Shown: positions 1 to 9,008, counted from the first letter of the stretch. The stretch: DNA of 64,000 nt from Flagellimonas yonaguniensis (GCF_029193885.1 NZ_JARFVB010000007.1:62001-126000); one strand, 5' to 3'. Notes: generated by a model not told the origin, from the sequence alone. Numbers and translations: made by a program.

Positions 1-810
1 TATGTGGACGCGGTCTTCCAGACCATCAAGGACAGCAGTTTTGCCACCTACACCATCGGGGGCATGAAGGCCCTGGCCGTACTGTTCTTTTTGGTCAACA
101 TCCTCAAAAAATACTATGAGGGCGGGGCGACCCGTACAGGACTTACTTGGGGGCTGACCCCCACCGATCTGATCAAGAACTTTGCGGTGGTGTTGGTGGT
201 ACTGTTCTCCACGGAGGTACTGGCGGCCTTTGATGGTATTTTGGTGGCCATTGAGGGGCAGTACCGGGACACGGCCCCCGATCTCTTGCCCTTGGGCCTA
301 CAGGAGGTCGAAATCGAGGAGGAAACGGGCCTCTTTGATGCGGCGACCAAGGCCATGGCCCTGCTGTACGAATGGCTGGCGACCCCATTTTTGGGACTGC
401 GTACCCTGGCCTGGGGCGGGGCGTTGGTCCTCTGGGTCCTGGACCTCTTCATCTATCCGCTCTTTTTGGCTGAACGTTATTTTATCCTGGGGGTGATGCA
501 GGCCTTTTTTCCGCTGGTGATCAGCATGGCGGTCTTTGAAAAATTCCGGGAAATGGGCTATCGCTTTTTTAGGCTCTATGCGGCGGTGTACATGATTGTG
601 CCGGCTTTCTTTCTGGTCAACGTCTTTGTCAATGCGCTGTACCAGGAGGTGACGGAAAACTTTTGGCCCAACCTGTTCGGGACGGACTATGGGAGCGAGC
701 TGTTCGAGCCCTTGATCGAACTGGCGGGGATCGGTTTTATCGTACTGTTGAAGTTCAAGCTCTACCAACGGGCGACCTCGTTCACCTTCCGCCTCTTCAG
801 TGGTGCATAA
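1..810 (+). CDS. traJ: TraJ-like conjugative transfer membrane protein, 5' partial
   Basis: This is a polytopic inner-membrane protein resembling TraJ of Bacteroidota conjugative elements, the VirB6-like part of the mating channel. The reading frame is open to the first base of the window, so the true start probably lies upstream; the first possible internal start is a GTG at base 4. Several hydrophobic segments are visible, near residues 20-36, 58-76, 130-150 and 160-180, with another near the C-terminus. The stop codon TAA overlaps a possible ATG of traK (TAATG), and traK, traM and traN follow on the same strand. The family call rests on membrane topology and gene order more than on a single motif. 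Confidence 0.75.
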   Translation, partial: YVDAVFQTIKDSSFATYTIGGMKALAVLFFLVNILKKYYEGGATRTGLTWGLTPTDLIKNFAVVLVVLFSTEVLAAFDGILVAIEGQYRDTAPDLLPLGLQEVEIEEETGLFDAATKAMALLYEWLATPFLGLRTLAWGGALVLWVLDLFIYPLFLAERYFILGVMQAFFPLVISMAVFEKFREMGYRFFRLYAAVYMIVPAFFLVNVFVNALYQEVTENFWPNLFGTDYGSELFEPLIELAGIGFIVLLKFKLYQRATSFTFRLFSGA

Positions 811-839
811 TGCACATTAATTTATTTAAATGGAGTTAT

Positions 840-1454
840 ATGAAAACAACTTATAAGAACATCACCGACATCCTCCGTCTTAACCGCTTTATCGTTTTGG
901 CGGTGGTCAGTCTCTGTCTGTTGACAAGTGGGCTTTCCCTAGGATTGCTCTACCATTATCAGGAAAAACTGTTGAACGCTGCCTTTGCCATCCAAAGCGA
1001 TGGCACGGTCCTGCCCTTGGAACTGGTGGACCAACGGGAAAACCGGGAAGTGGAGGCCCTGGCCCATATCGAGCGCTTCCACCGGCTCTTTTATGGGATC
1101 GACGGGACCAATTATCGCGCGCGGTTGGAAAAGGCGCTTTGGCTGGGGGATGCCTCGGTGGATGCGGTCTATCGACAAAAACGCTCGGATGGGGTCTATA
1201 ACCGCCTCTTGCAGTTTTCGCTCCGACAGGAAGTGGTGCAGGTGGACATTGAACTGAACCTGGACCAAGAACCCTATAGCTTTCGGGCCAGGACGGTATT
1301 CGAAGTGAACCGGGGCACGGTCACGGACCGTTACCAGTTGGACACTTCCGGGGAACTGGTGCCCGTGGACCGGAACTTTCCGCACAACGCCCACGGGCTA
1401 TTGATCACCAACTTCTTTGAGGATGCCTTGCGCAAACTGGAACCACAACCGTAA
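840..1454 (+). CDS. traK: Conjugative transposon protein TraK (VirB8-like)
   Basis: TraK is a bitopic inner-membrane component of the Bacteroidota conjugation apparatus and is regarded as VirB8-like. The 204-residue protein has a short cytoplasmic N-terminus, one membrane segment at about residues 16-37, and a soluble periplasmic domain. I chose the ATG at 840 because it gives the N-terminus MKTTYKNITDILRLNRF, which matches the usual TraK layout. An ATG at 810 in the same frame overlaps the traJ stop and would add ten residues, so translational coupling from there is possible. It lies between traJ and traM, and that order is typical of Bacteroidota transfer operons. Confidence 0.8.
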   Translation: MKTTYKNITDILRLNRFIVLAVVSLCLLTSGLSLGLLYHYQEKLLNAAFAIQSDGTVLPLELVDQRENREVEALAHIERFHRLFYGIDGTNYRARLEKALWLGDASVDAVYRQKRSDGVYNRLLQFSLRQEVVQVDIELNLDQEPYSFRARTVFEVNRGTVTDRYQLDTSGELVPVDRNFPHNAHGLLITNFFEDALRKLEPQP

Positions 1455-1465
1455 AAGCTGTTATC

Positions 1466-2371
1466 ATGAAACCTGAAAAGAACAAGATCGTATTCATTGG
1501 ATTATTATTGGCCATTGCCATCTTTATCGTCCTCTATGCCATTTCCCTGAACAAGGAAGATGAGCAGCCTAAACTGAAGCAGCCCAAGGTACCGGAATTG
1601 AAGGATGTGCCCGAGGAGTACGGTTCCAAACTGGAGGCGGTGGATGCCATCAAGGAACAGCGGGAGATCCCCAAGCCCAGCCTGTACGGGGAAGGCCGGA
1701 TTGATTCCACCGGGACCTATGATCCCCTATTGGGGGAAAAGGAGCGGCAGCGCATCGTGGACAGCATCTATCGGGAGGGCCGCATCGATTATGGGGAGGG
1801 CACCTACCGAAAACCCCAAAGAATGATCAGGAAAAATGAAGATACCATTCCCAAAAGGTCCGATCCACCTATAGAACAGGAGCCCGAACTTGTCGATTTT
1901 TCAGAGGCCCATCGGGACTTCTTTGGCCATACCAAAACGGATACCCATACCGAACCGCCCATGGCGGTGGCGGTGGCCATGGTCAATGGGGAGCAGACGG
2001 TCCGGGCCAACAACCGTTTGGAACTGCGGCTAAGGGAAGCTGTGGAACTGGAGGGAAAGCGATTTGAGCGGAACACCCTGCTCTATGGCTTTGTCAGTTT
2101 TCGGGCTAATCGGGTCTTTGTGGCCATCGACCATATCGGTCCCAACCCTGTTTCCCTGAAAGCCTATGATTTTTTGGACGGTGGGGAGGGCATCTATGTG
2201 GAGCACAGTTATCGGGAAGAGGCCACGCGGGAGGTGCTGGACGATGCCGTGCAGGATGTGAACCTGCCCGGGGTGCCACAGCTGAGTGGGATCCAACAAG
2301 TGTTCCGCCGTTCCAACCGCACCGTCAAGGTGACCGTCCATGACCAGTACCAATTGATACTCAAACCATAA
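1466..2371 (+). CDS. traM: Conjugative transposon protein TraM (VirB10-like)
   Basis: TraM is the VirB10-like scaffold that spans the cell envelope in Bacteroidota conjugation systems. The 301-residue protein starts with a short basic stretch and one membrane segment (about residues 9-27). A Pro/Glu/Lys-rich linker follows, and then a C-terminal domain whose NGEQTVRANNRLELRL region (about 175-190) and last 100 residues look like the conserved TraM fold. The linker holds a loose internal repeat, with GEGRIDSTGTY near residue 76 and REGRIDYGEGTY near 104. The start is 11 bases after the traK stop, and traN begins 11 bases after its own stop, consistent with one operon. Confidence 0.85.
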   Translation: MKPEKNKIVFIGLLLAIAIFIVLYAISLNKEDEQPKLKQPKVPELKDVPEEYGSKLEAVDAIKEQREIPKPSLYGEGRIDSTGTYDPLLGEKERQRIVDSIYREGRIDYGEGTYRKPQRMIRKNEDTIPKRSDPPIEQEPELVDFSEAHRDFFGHTKTDTHTEPPMAVAVAMVNGEQTVRANNRLELRLREAVELEGKRFERNTLLYGFVSFRANRVFVAIDHIGPNPVSLKAYDFLDGGEGIYVEHSYREEATREVLDDAVQDVNLPGVPQLSGIQQVFRRSNRTVKVTVHDQYQLILKP

Positions 2372-2382
2372 CATTCCATCCT

Positions 2383-3177
2383 ATGAGAACTTTCCCTTTA
2401 TTCCTATTTAGTCTTTTGTCCTATTTGACTCTACGGGCCCAAACGGACACCCTGTATGTCAACGATACCCATACCTTGGCCCTGGTATTACCCAACCCCA
2501 TCACAAGGGCGGTTACCGGACATCCCCATTACCAATTCGGATATGATACCAACTCCCCAGGGAGGCTTGGGCTTTTACAGGGGCATCCCGGTACGGACAG
2601 CAACCTGTTGGTTTTGACCGAGGATGGCCGGGCCTATTCCTTTGCGCTGGCCTACCGGAAAGAATTGCAAGAAAGCTACCGTTTTGTGCATGTGGACAAA
2701 AGCATTGGAAATGTCCGGCCTGTGAAACCTATGGATTCATTGGTCCAAAACCCCATGCCCTCGTTGGGGTCGAACAGTCTCCAGTACCGAAAGGCCAGCA
2801 CCTATTTTTTGGAAAAGGCCCAAACGGTACTGCGATCCAAACGGAAGGATGGGATTATCCTTCGGCTTCGGGACGTTGCCTATTATGGTACGAGTACCTA
2901 TCTCGTTATGGAAATCGAGAACCGTTCAGATATTGATTTTGAGGTGGACTTTGTCCAGGTCTTCAAGGCCCATGGGAACCCTCGGAAAAAGTCTTCGTAC
3001 CAGAAACTGCCTTTGGAACCCGTTTACAAACATCGTATGCCGACTATCGTCACAGTAGGACAAAAACAACGCTTTGCCTTTGTGGTGCCCAAGTTCACTT
3101 TGGGGGATAGGGAAAAACTGATGGTGGAGCTTCGGGAGAAAAGGGGGAGCCGGAGAGTGATGTTAAACTGGGATTGA
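2383..3177 (+). CDS. traN: Conjugative transposon protein TraN (VirB9-like, DUF4138)
   Basis: TraN is the exported VirB9-like partner of TraM in Bacteroidota conjugation machines. The 264-residue protein begins with a clear signal peptide (LFLFSLLSYLTLRAQ), followed by beta-rich sequence. The C-terminal half contains the pattern LRLRDVAYYGTSTYLVMEIE at about residues 161-180, typical of the DUF4138 family. It is the last plus-strand transfer gene in the window. The next gene lies on the opposite strand 64 bases away, so the transfer operon converges here on a cargo block. No TraO- or TraQ-like gene follows. Confidence 0.85.
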   Translation: MRTFPLFLFSLLSYLTLRAQTDTLYVNDTHTLALVLPNPITRAVTGHPHYQFGYDTNSPGRLGLLQGHPGTDSNLLVLTEDGRAYSFALAYRKELQESYRFVHVDKSIGNVRPVKPMDSLVQNPMPSLGSNSLQYRKASTYFLEKAQTVLRSKRKDGIILRLRDVAYYGTSTYLVMEIENRSDIDFEVDFVQVFKAHGNPRKKSSYQKLPLEPVYKHRMPTIVTVGQKQRFAFVVPKFTLGDREKLMVELREKRGSRRVMLNWD

Positions 3178-3241
3178 AATTCCGTGCTTTGTTGCACAGA
3201 TGACTATTAGACTTTTCAAAGTGTATGTGGAAACGATTTGA

Positions 3242-4021
3242 TCAAAAGCGTCTCCGACGGTATTTTGTCCTTTTTTTGGCCAACATTTGATTTGCCCTCC
3301 GGTTTAGGGCCATCTGGTTTCTTTTTCGAACGTAGTTCTGATATTCATAGATCAAGAGAGTGATATTTCCTGTCACCTCTTCCAAAGAACCATTGACACA
3401 AATATCAATGAAATAATCCCGGGCTATACGAACCACATAGGCCCTGTCCATGGTTGACTTCGGAATCAAAAACCATAATCTCTCCTGTTCCCCGAAATCA
3501 AAGAAAACGGGCATGTCACAGTTGACCCATTCCTTTAGGATTCGGGATTCTTCAGGGAAATCCGTGTAAGATATTCTTATGTTCTTAAGCGGTAATGTGG
3601 AACCCTCTTGGATAACTTTGATAAAACGGGATTTGTCCTTAGTTCGTCTTGTACCGTCAACGACCCAGGCAATCTTAGGATAAAACGTATTACGGGAACG
3701 ACGTTCTTCCGGATTCAGGTAGGAATGCTGGAATTCCAGTACCAAACCAGTTTCTGTTTTGACATCCGCGATATGCTTTTCACCTTTTTCATCGAACTGT
3801 ACCACTTCTTGCCATTCCTTAGGAAAGTGTCGCTTCCATGCACGGTGCCATTCCGTTTCATTTTCCCACCACTGGTCACAAATCCTGTTCCCCTTATGTG
3901 CCCAATGGTGGGTCTTAAACTCCCCGCATTTCGCTATTAACAGCGCGCTACAGCTTGGACAAAATCCGCGTCCTCCTTTAAAGGCTTCTGTTTTCTGACC
4001 GTTAACTAGGGCAAATTTCAT
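3242..4021 (-). CDS. CoiA-like nuclease-fold protein (first copy)
   Basis: This resembles the competence protein CoiA family, which combines an N-terminal zinc-binding segment with a restriction-endonuclease-like nuclease domain. Visible motifs are Cys21-x2-Cys24, a His-rich patch around 38-42 (HHWAH), and the nuclease-type residues Asp86 and Glu96-Phe-Gln98. The C-terminal third is basic and ends in KYRRRRF. The length is 259 residues. It is the most downstream gene of the minus-strand cargo block and faces traN tail to tail. A second CoiA-like gene lies at 12786-13703 at the other end of that block. Its substrate is unknown; a role in processing incoming single-stranded DNA or in defence is inference. 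Confidence 0.65.
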   Translation of the reverse strand: MKFALVNGQKTEAFKGGRGFCPSCSALLIAKCGEFKTHHWAHKGNRICDQWWENETEWHRAWKRHFPKEWQEVVQFDEKGEKHIADVKTETGLVLEFQHSYLNPEERRSRNTFYPKIAWVVDGTRRTKDKSRFIKVIQEGSTLPLKNIRISYTDFPEESRILKEWVNCDMPVFFDFGEQERLWFLIPKSTMDRAYVVRIARDYFIDICVNGSLEEVTGNITLLIYEYQNYVRKRNQMALNRRANQMLAKKRTKYRRRRF

Positions 4022-4104
4022 TTATGATGGTTTCGAGTTTTATTTGCTGGCCAAGGCCAATTTCAGCAATTTTAATTCAGGTTAATAATGTGACTGAGTA
4101 AATC

Positions 4105-5490
4105 TCATTTATTTAAAATCCCTTCAAAGAACTCGCGATAAGGCATGTACAATCTATCCAGTCCATTGAATAAAACTACACAAACTTTTACAATTTGGAT
4201 GCCCCTGTGTTCCGCAACGGGTATTTTTAAGAATTTTTCCGCAATGTAGGTTTCCTTGCCATCCATTCTTACTTGTTTGCCAATCAAAGGTTTATTCTTC
4301 TCACAAAAAGTATCAAATTCACTTTCCGGCATATTGGAATGGATAAAATTGATTTTGGCCATGTCGGGTTCGCCCAAGTCCTCCCACATATAGGGATTGT
4401 CTATTTGGCATTCGGCTACAAAAGCGGTGCTTTCATCTACGAACTTCTCAGCAAATTCTTTTTCGGTAATCTTCCCATCCGCAAGCTCCTGCTCCAATCT
4501 CCCTTTTATTTCCGTCAAAACAATGTGGAACCTCATGTCGAAGTCCCTGTCCACCTTTCTTTCGAACAACTGGTTTGCCATTTTGGCAAAATCCACTTCC
4601 CTTCCACTTCCTTTCTTCAAGACAAGGGATAGTGCTGAAGTGTCAAGTTCAACTGTCCCGGTCAGTTTCTCGCCGGTAATCGCATCTTGGTAATATTGAA
4701 ATTGTAGGGGGTCCCCTGAATAATCGCTCCCAAGTACCAATAGAGCACAGACCACATTAAAGAGCTCAATATAACAGTAAATCGTACCGTCTTCCGACCA
4801 CAATTGGACCAAATGGGTTATTTCGGCTGACTGAATTTCACGGACGGGCTTTTCTGGATCACAGTAGAAAACATTTTGGGATGATTCATCCAGATCTCTG
4901 ATTTTTAGCGCAAGTTGACCGATTCCCGGTGTATGTATTTTGTTGAAGGCTGCATATTCAATGGCAATCTTGTTCAAGAGCAGGGCCAACTTGGGAGACG
5001 ATTTAAATTCGGCCTTAATTCTTAGGGGTTCGATACCGTATTGGCCTCTCGTCTTTGAAGCCAACACTTTGCCTCCCCTTTTTTCCAATTTTTCCACCCT
5101 TTTTTTAAAAAGCTTCATGGTGTTCTTGACATCGCCCTTAATTGAAATAAGCGTTCTCCCTTGTATCTTGATTTCTTTCATCTTGGGCCTCCTTTGAACT
5201 ACCTGGTTATCCTTTCTCAAAAGGTAATCATCTTCACCTTCAAGGTTTTCGGCAATCATTCCCGATGCATTCTTGAGCCCTAGGACCAGTAAAATAGGAT
5301 TAAAGAATTCCTTTGCAACTGTATCCAATTGAAGGCCAAAAAAATTGTTGCATGCCGAGCATATGATCTGTTTTGAGTGCAGTCTGCCATTTAATGACTT
5401 TAGGATGATGTGCTCATCGGAACCATCCAATTCATTTGAACAAAAAAAACATTTCATGGAATAGGTTTTAATTTCAGGCCATGGGGCCAT
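4105..5490 (-). CDS. HNH endonuclease-type protein in PLD-RES-HNH operon
   Basis: The N-terminus carries an HNH-like zinc-binding nuclease module: Cys14-x2-Cys17, Glu26-His27, then Cys44-x2-Cys47-Asn48 (IICSACNNFFG). The remaining 400 residues are a long C-terminal region that I do not recognise. An ATG at 5490 leaves one base after the stop of the RES gene, consistent with translational coupling. An internal ATG at 5457 gives the N-terminus MKCFFCSNELDGS, which looks equally natural and would leave a 34-base gap. It is the third gene of a tight minus-strand operon with the RES protein and a PLD-type membrane protein. A DNA- or RNA-cutting role is inferred from the motif only. Confidence 0.6.
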   Translation of the reverse strand: MAPWPEIKTYSMKCFFCSNELDGSDEHIILKSLNGRLHSKQIICSACNNFFGLQLDTVAKEFFNPILLVLGLKNASGMIAENLEGEDDYLLRKDNQVVQRRPKMKEIKIQGRTLISIKGDVKNTMKLFKKRVEKLEKRGGKVLASKTRGQYGIEPLRIKAEFKSSPKLALLLNKIAIEYAAFNKIHTPGIGQLALKIRDLDESSQNVFYCDPEKPVREIQSAEITHLVQLWSEDGTIYCYIELFNVVCALLVLGSDYSGDPLQFQYYQDAITGEKLTGTVELDTSALSLVLKKGSGREVDFAKMANQLFERKVDRDFDMRFHIVLTEIKGRLEQELADGKITEKEFAEKFVDESTAFVAECQIDNPYMWEDLGEPDMAKINFIHSNMPESEFDTFCEKNKPLIGKQVRMDGKETYIAEKFLKIPVAEHRGIQIVKVCVVLFNGLDRLYMPYREFFEGILNK

Positions 5491-5491
5491 C

Positions 5492-6526
5492 TCACTTTTT
5501 CTTTCGTTTTGATAAATGCGAGGTAACGGTACAATTGCCTTTGGTCAAATTGAAAATCATGTTTTGTTTGCTTTTCCGGACCTGGTCACCCTTTGACATT
5601 TGCATCTCCCGAAAAAAATCAAAGATTTCATCCACCTTGGGGTCATAGAGGATTTTCCCTTTCTCCATATTGAAGGCCTCTGTCCCGAATGAAGCCATTA
5701 CGCTATCGGTGGGGACATCGCTGGACATTGGTGAGGCTTCTTTATAGTCCTCCAGCATAAACCGTGTTTCCACACCGATCAAATCGTATTTATCGAAAAC
5801 AAGGTCATTTCTCAATGCAAAATTATGTCCATATTTTTTCCTTTTAACGCTAGGATAAATTATGGCCTCAATATTCTTATCAGAGGGAACGGGATAAAAA
5901 AGCAGTTCGGAGGAGAGCAAAGAGCTGAACAAATAATCCCTTGGGCGATTCCAATCGACCTCTAGGCTATAGACATCTATGAAAAACTCTTCCAATAAAT
6001 AGAAGACTTCCTTGAAATGGTTCGACGGATCTGGGTTTTCCATTTTGTCATGGGCGATCAACGAACAATTTGCCTTAGCCCCTTCCTTTTTCCGATAATG
6101 GGAAATCGTAATGACATCCCCTAATTGTGGCTTGGTTTCCCAGAATGCAGAAGCCATATCCACCGCACAGTACAGCACTTGCTGCTCCGGTAGGTTACAG
6201 CGACCAAACTTACAGAACTCTATCGGTGGGGCAAGCAGTTGGGAAATATCGGTCAGGTAACTGAGTGCCTTCCCCTGCCCTGCAAGAATGCGGTTATTGT
6301 TCGAGATCCTGACCAACCTTTCAGGAATATCATTTCTTAATTTAACGGGCTTGACATTGAAGAACTTTTTGATTTCAGCGGTGAGGTTGACAAACTCCTG
6401 TTCGGATAAGTTATGTATTCTTCCAAAAAGAGCCCTAAAATGATTAAGTTTTTCAAGGATGAGATGGGGAGGGTTCAATCGAAGGGGCTCCGTATTATAC
6501 TTATTGTTAGCAACCTTTTCTATCAT
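5492..6526 (-). CDS. RES-domain protein (putative NAD+-consuming enzyme)
   Basis: RES domains are named for conserved Arg, Glu and Ser residues; characterised RES toxins degrade NAD+. Matching features here are Arg73 (RLVRIS), a GRCNLPEQQVLYCAVD stretch at 108-123, Glu130 (AFWETK), and AIIYPSV with Ser226 followed by GHNFAL (Asn235). At 344 residues it is longer than typical RES toxins of about 150-200 residues, with about 65 extra N-terminal and 100 extra C-terminal residues. It begins four bases after the stop of the PLD gene and ends one base before the HNH gene. No Xre/MbcA-type antitoxin is adjacent, so it does not look like a classic toxin-antitoxin pair. The assignment is by motif pattern, not by search. 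Confidence 0.6.
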   Translation of the reverse strand: MIEKVANNKYNTEPLRLNPPHLILEKLNHFRALFGRIHNLSEQEFVNLTAEIKKFFNVKPVKLRNDIPERLVRISNNNRILAGQGKALSYLTDISQLLAPPIEFCKFGRCNLPEQQVLYCAVDMASAFWETKPQLGDVITISHYRKKEGAKANCSLIAHDKMENPDPSNHFKEVFYLLEEFFIDVYSLEVDWNRPRDYLFSSLLSSELLFYPVPSDKNIEAIIYPSVKRKKYGHNFALRNDLVFDKYDLIGVETRFMLEDYKEASPMSSDVPTDSVMASFGTEAFNMEKGKILYDPKVDEIFDFFREMQMSKGDQVRKSKQNMIFNLTKGNCTVTSHLSKRKKK

Positions 6527-6530
6527 ACCA

Positions 6531-7287
6531 TTAATTCTTTGGTTCTTTAAATGCTTTGGAACCCCATGCCTGCCATTTCATAGTGGGAAAGCTATCATCA
6601 TCCATCAAATATCGAAATTCTTCAACAATTTGCTGTACCGTACCACTATCTGAAATACGAATCCGGGTTTCATGGTTGTTTTCCGTCCCGCCCAAAGTAA
6701 AGTTGAGTGACCCTAGATAAGCGATATGCTCATCTATGATATACATCTTGCTGTGCAGATAGGTGGCTCTTTGCCCAAAGGAATTGTTTGGTTTGATGAC
6801 CTTTAATGGAAAGATGGGCTCATACGAATAGGAAAACACTCTTTTTTTTTCGAAGGGCAAAGCGCAATAGCAAAAACACTACTACCAAAAATGCCATTAC
6901 GGCCAGGGTATGCAGTAGTTCAGGAACCTTTTCTTGGCTAAAGAAAAGCCAAGCCACCAGAACGCCGGTGCCCAAAGATATACCACATCCCAAAAGTATA
7001 TGTTTTAGGCGTTTTCGTTGATGATGTGCTCTCCAATCTACATGGACCCTTTGTATGATAAGTTTATGGTGAAATCCATTATTTTTAAGCTCCGACTCCG
7101 TGGTAATAAGTTCAACTTCGACACCTTTATGGTATAAATGAACCAGTCCCTCAACCAATTTTGCAGAAAGGAATGGGGATACGATTCTTATGGATTCTCG
7201 AGCCTGAGCTATCTCCTTCATTAATTTCTTCCCAGCCCCAGTGCCGATATAGACATCACATTGGGAGTTGTTAAAGTACATGGGCAC
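6531..7287 (-). pseudogene. PLD-family membrane protein split by a frameshift at an A9 run
   Basis: Two frames together encode one phospholipase D-like protein. The first part (7287 down to 6820, 155 residues) has the N-terminal half of a PLD fold, then two hydrophobic segments at about residues 96-112 and 123-142. It runs into a run of nine A on the coding strand (bases 6842-6850). The second frame (about 6860 down to 6531) continues with SYSYEPIFPLK and the HKD motif HSKMYIIDEHIAYLGSLNFT. A one-base slip in the run would restore a protein of about 250 residues with the membrane helices placed inside the PLD region. Whether this is a true mutation, a slippage switch or a sequencing error cannot be told from the sequence. 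It is first in the operon with the RES and HNH genes. Confidence 0.7.
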
Positions 7288-7442
7288 TCATTTTTGAATT
7301 GATTTTTAAAGTTATCCCTTCCCAAAACCTTGGGCAACTCGATTCTGTACGCAACGGATTAGTTATTAACAAATTTCGAAGGAATTTGATGGAATCATGC
7401 AAGGGGCTTTAGAAAGGTCCCGTTCCCTAGGGCTCTGAATTC

Positions 7443-7653
7443 CTAGCATTTTTCCCTATGCTTTTGGATGCGCTCCTTGGTACGCTTGATCAGTTTTCTG
7501 GCAATCTGCCGTTGCTCCTTTTCGATGTCCGCAATGGGCATGGTGGGAAAGATTTCGACCAGTTTCTTATTGCTACAACCTAATAGAACTAAGGCTACAC
7601 TTATGAAAAATACTTTTTTTAAGAAAAAGCAAAAGTCTCAAACCATCGTCCAT
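7443..7653 (-). pseudogene. Small lipoprotein gene, apparently frameshifted
   Basis: On the minus strand one frame reads VFFISVALVLLGCSNKK and then a basic helical tail ending in QKHREKC, which looks like a small lipoprotein with the lipobox LLGC. That frame has no usable start codon. An ATG at 7653 lies in a neighbouring frame, and changing the length of a seven-base A run (7614-7620) would join MDDGLRLLLFLKK to the lipoprotein. The intact product would be about 65-70 residues. It sits between the PLD operon and the ApeA-like gene. It may be a relic of the transfer or cargo region, or a sequencing artefact of the same kind as the A9 run 770 bases away. Confidence 0.4.
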
Positions 7654-7727
7654 TATTGAAATTTGATGTAAAAATCAATGTTCAGTTACGCAGGAAACAT
7701 TTGCTTTTTTAATAGCCAAGCGCAATA

Positions 7728-9008
7728 TTATTTAAGCTTATGCCTCATATGTACATATAGCCTTGATGTATTGATTTTATTTTTAAGAATTTTTTTATCG
7801 ACACCCATCTCCACCAAAAATGCGACTGCCATAATAACTTTAAGATATTCTGAAAATTTATGTGTTTTCAAATATTTTTTGCCTCGGGATGTCAAGGGAT
7901 TGGAATGGGTAAAATCATTCCTGAAGTTTTTAATATTCTTTGCAAAAATTGGAATACTGACAATCTTTAATGTAGGATTATATATCCTGGAATTGGATTT
8001 AACGACTTTTTTGCATCTATCTACAAAACTTACATGGGAACCATTGATGAAATCCCTGTGATATGCTTCAAGCGATCGAGATAAGTTTAAAAATTTATCG
8101 GAGATATATAAAAAGGGAGCATAGAAAACGGAAGTGTATGGGTGCAGACTGGTTTCTAATTGTTCACGGAATCCAAACCATTTTTTGATAATTGTTTCAA
8201 AGTCATCTTTTATTTCACGATAAGGCAGTATCATATCGAAAGGGAAAAGTTCTTCTTTTTGCTGTGGGATGTGTGTCAACTGAAAATAAACTTTAGCCTC
8301 ATGTCTCTTAGAATCTCCCTTTACTTTAAAAAACATCGAAAGCTCTTTTATGAATATGGGATGTTGTGTGGCTACGGTCAGAAAATTTTGAAAATGAAAT
8401 ATTCGTTTTAGATATTCATCATAATGGGTCTTTCTCTTGGTTTCAAAGACCATATAAATCTTTTGTACAATTGATGCATCCTTTTGTATGAGCCTTCTGG
8501 ACGGACCTTTGGCAGTTGGGTTTATGGTAAGGCTAAATGAATCCTCAACTTGAATTTTCTTAAATTGGGGAAGAACATACTCTATCTGTGTTCTGAACTC
8601 GGTGTAATCATGTTTGATATTGAATCCGCTTGAAATGTTCAGCCAATCATCAAGGTGAGCATAACTGACCTTTGCCTTATTGAACATGAGGTCACTCTTT
8701 CCGTCAAACCAACCTCCTATGAAACAGACATTGGAGAGGTAGGTGCTCATTTCCATCTCTGACAGCATGAACTCCTGTTTTATGATGAATGAATTGTAAA
8801 GTGTGACTGCCTTTCCCGACCCGATTACACCATATATTATTTCAATCTCGTCCTCTCCTTCAAACTTCCCGATAAGCTCTAGGGTAAGTCCCTTGTTCGG
8901 TCGATATTTTAGAATTCCGGCTACGGCTTCCTCCTCGTCTTGGTGAGGCAGGAACCATTTTCCCTTATATTCGAAAGGTTTGTCCATTGGTCTCGTTTTA
9001 TTAAACAA
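7728..9008 (-). CDS. ApeA-like anti-phage HEPN protein
   Basis: The protein resembles ApeA, a single-gene abortive-infection system that ends in a HEPN ribonuclease domain. The N-terminal region (about 11-130) has the family look, with GKWFLP, AVAGILKYRPNKGLTLELIG and IYGVIGSGKAVTLYN. The C-terminal region carries the HEPN signature Arg363-Asn364-x3-His368 (FRNDFTHSN). The length of 426 residues is in the usual range. An alternative start eight codons in (MDKPFEYKGKWF, base 8987) is plausible. Known members are thought to cleave RNA after phage sensing; the trigger for this protein is unknown. The gene stands alone, with spacers of about 75-100 bases to its nearest neighbours. Confidence 0.7.
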   Translation of the reverse strand: MFNKTRPMDKPFEYKGKWFLPHQDEEEAVAGILKYRPNKGLTLELIGKFEGEDEIEIIYGVIGSGKAVTLYNSFIIKQEFMLSEMEMSTYLSNVCFIGGWFDGKSDLMFNKAKVSYAHLDDWLNISSGFNIKHDYTEFRTQIEYVLPQFKKIQVEDSFSLTINPTAKGPSRRLIQKDASIVQKIYMVFETKRKTHYDEYLKRIFHFQNFLTVATQHPIFIKELSMFFKVKGDSKRHEAKVYFQLTHIPQQKEELFPFDMILPYREIKDDFETIIKKWFGFREQLETSLHPYTSVFYAPFLYISDKFLNLSRSLEAYHRDFINGSHVSFVDRCKKVVKSNSRIYNPTLKIVSIPIFAKNIKNFRNDFTHSNPLTSRGKKYLKTHKFSEYLKVIMAVAFLVEMGVDKKILKNKINTSRLYVHMRHKLK

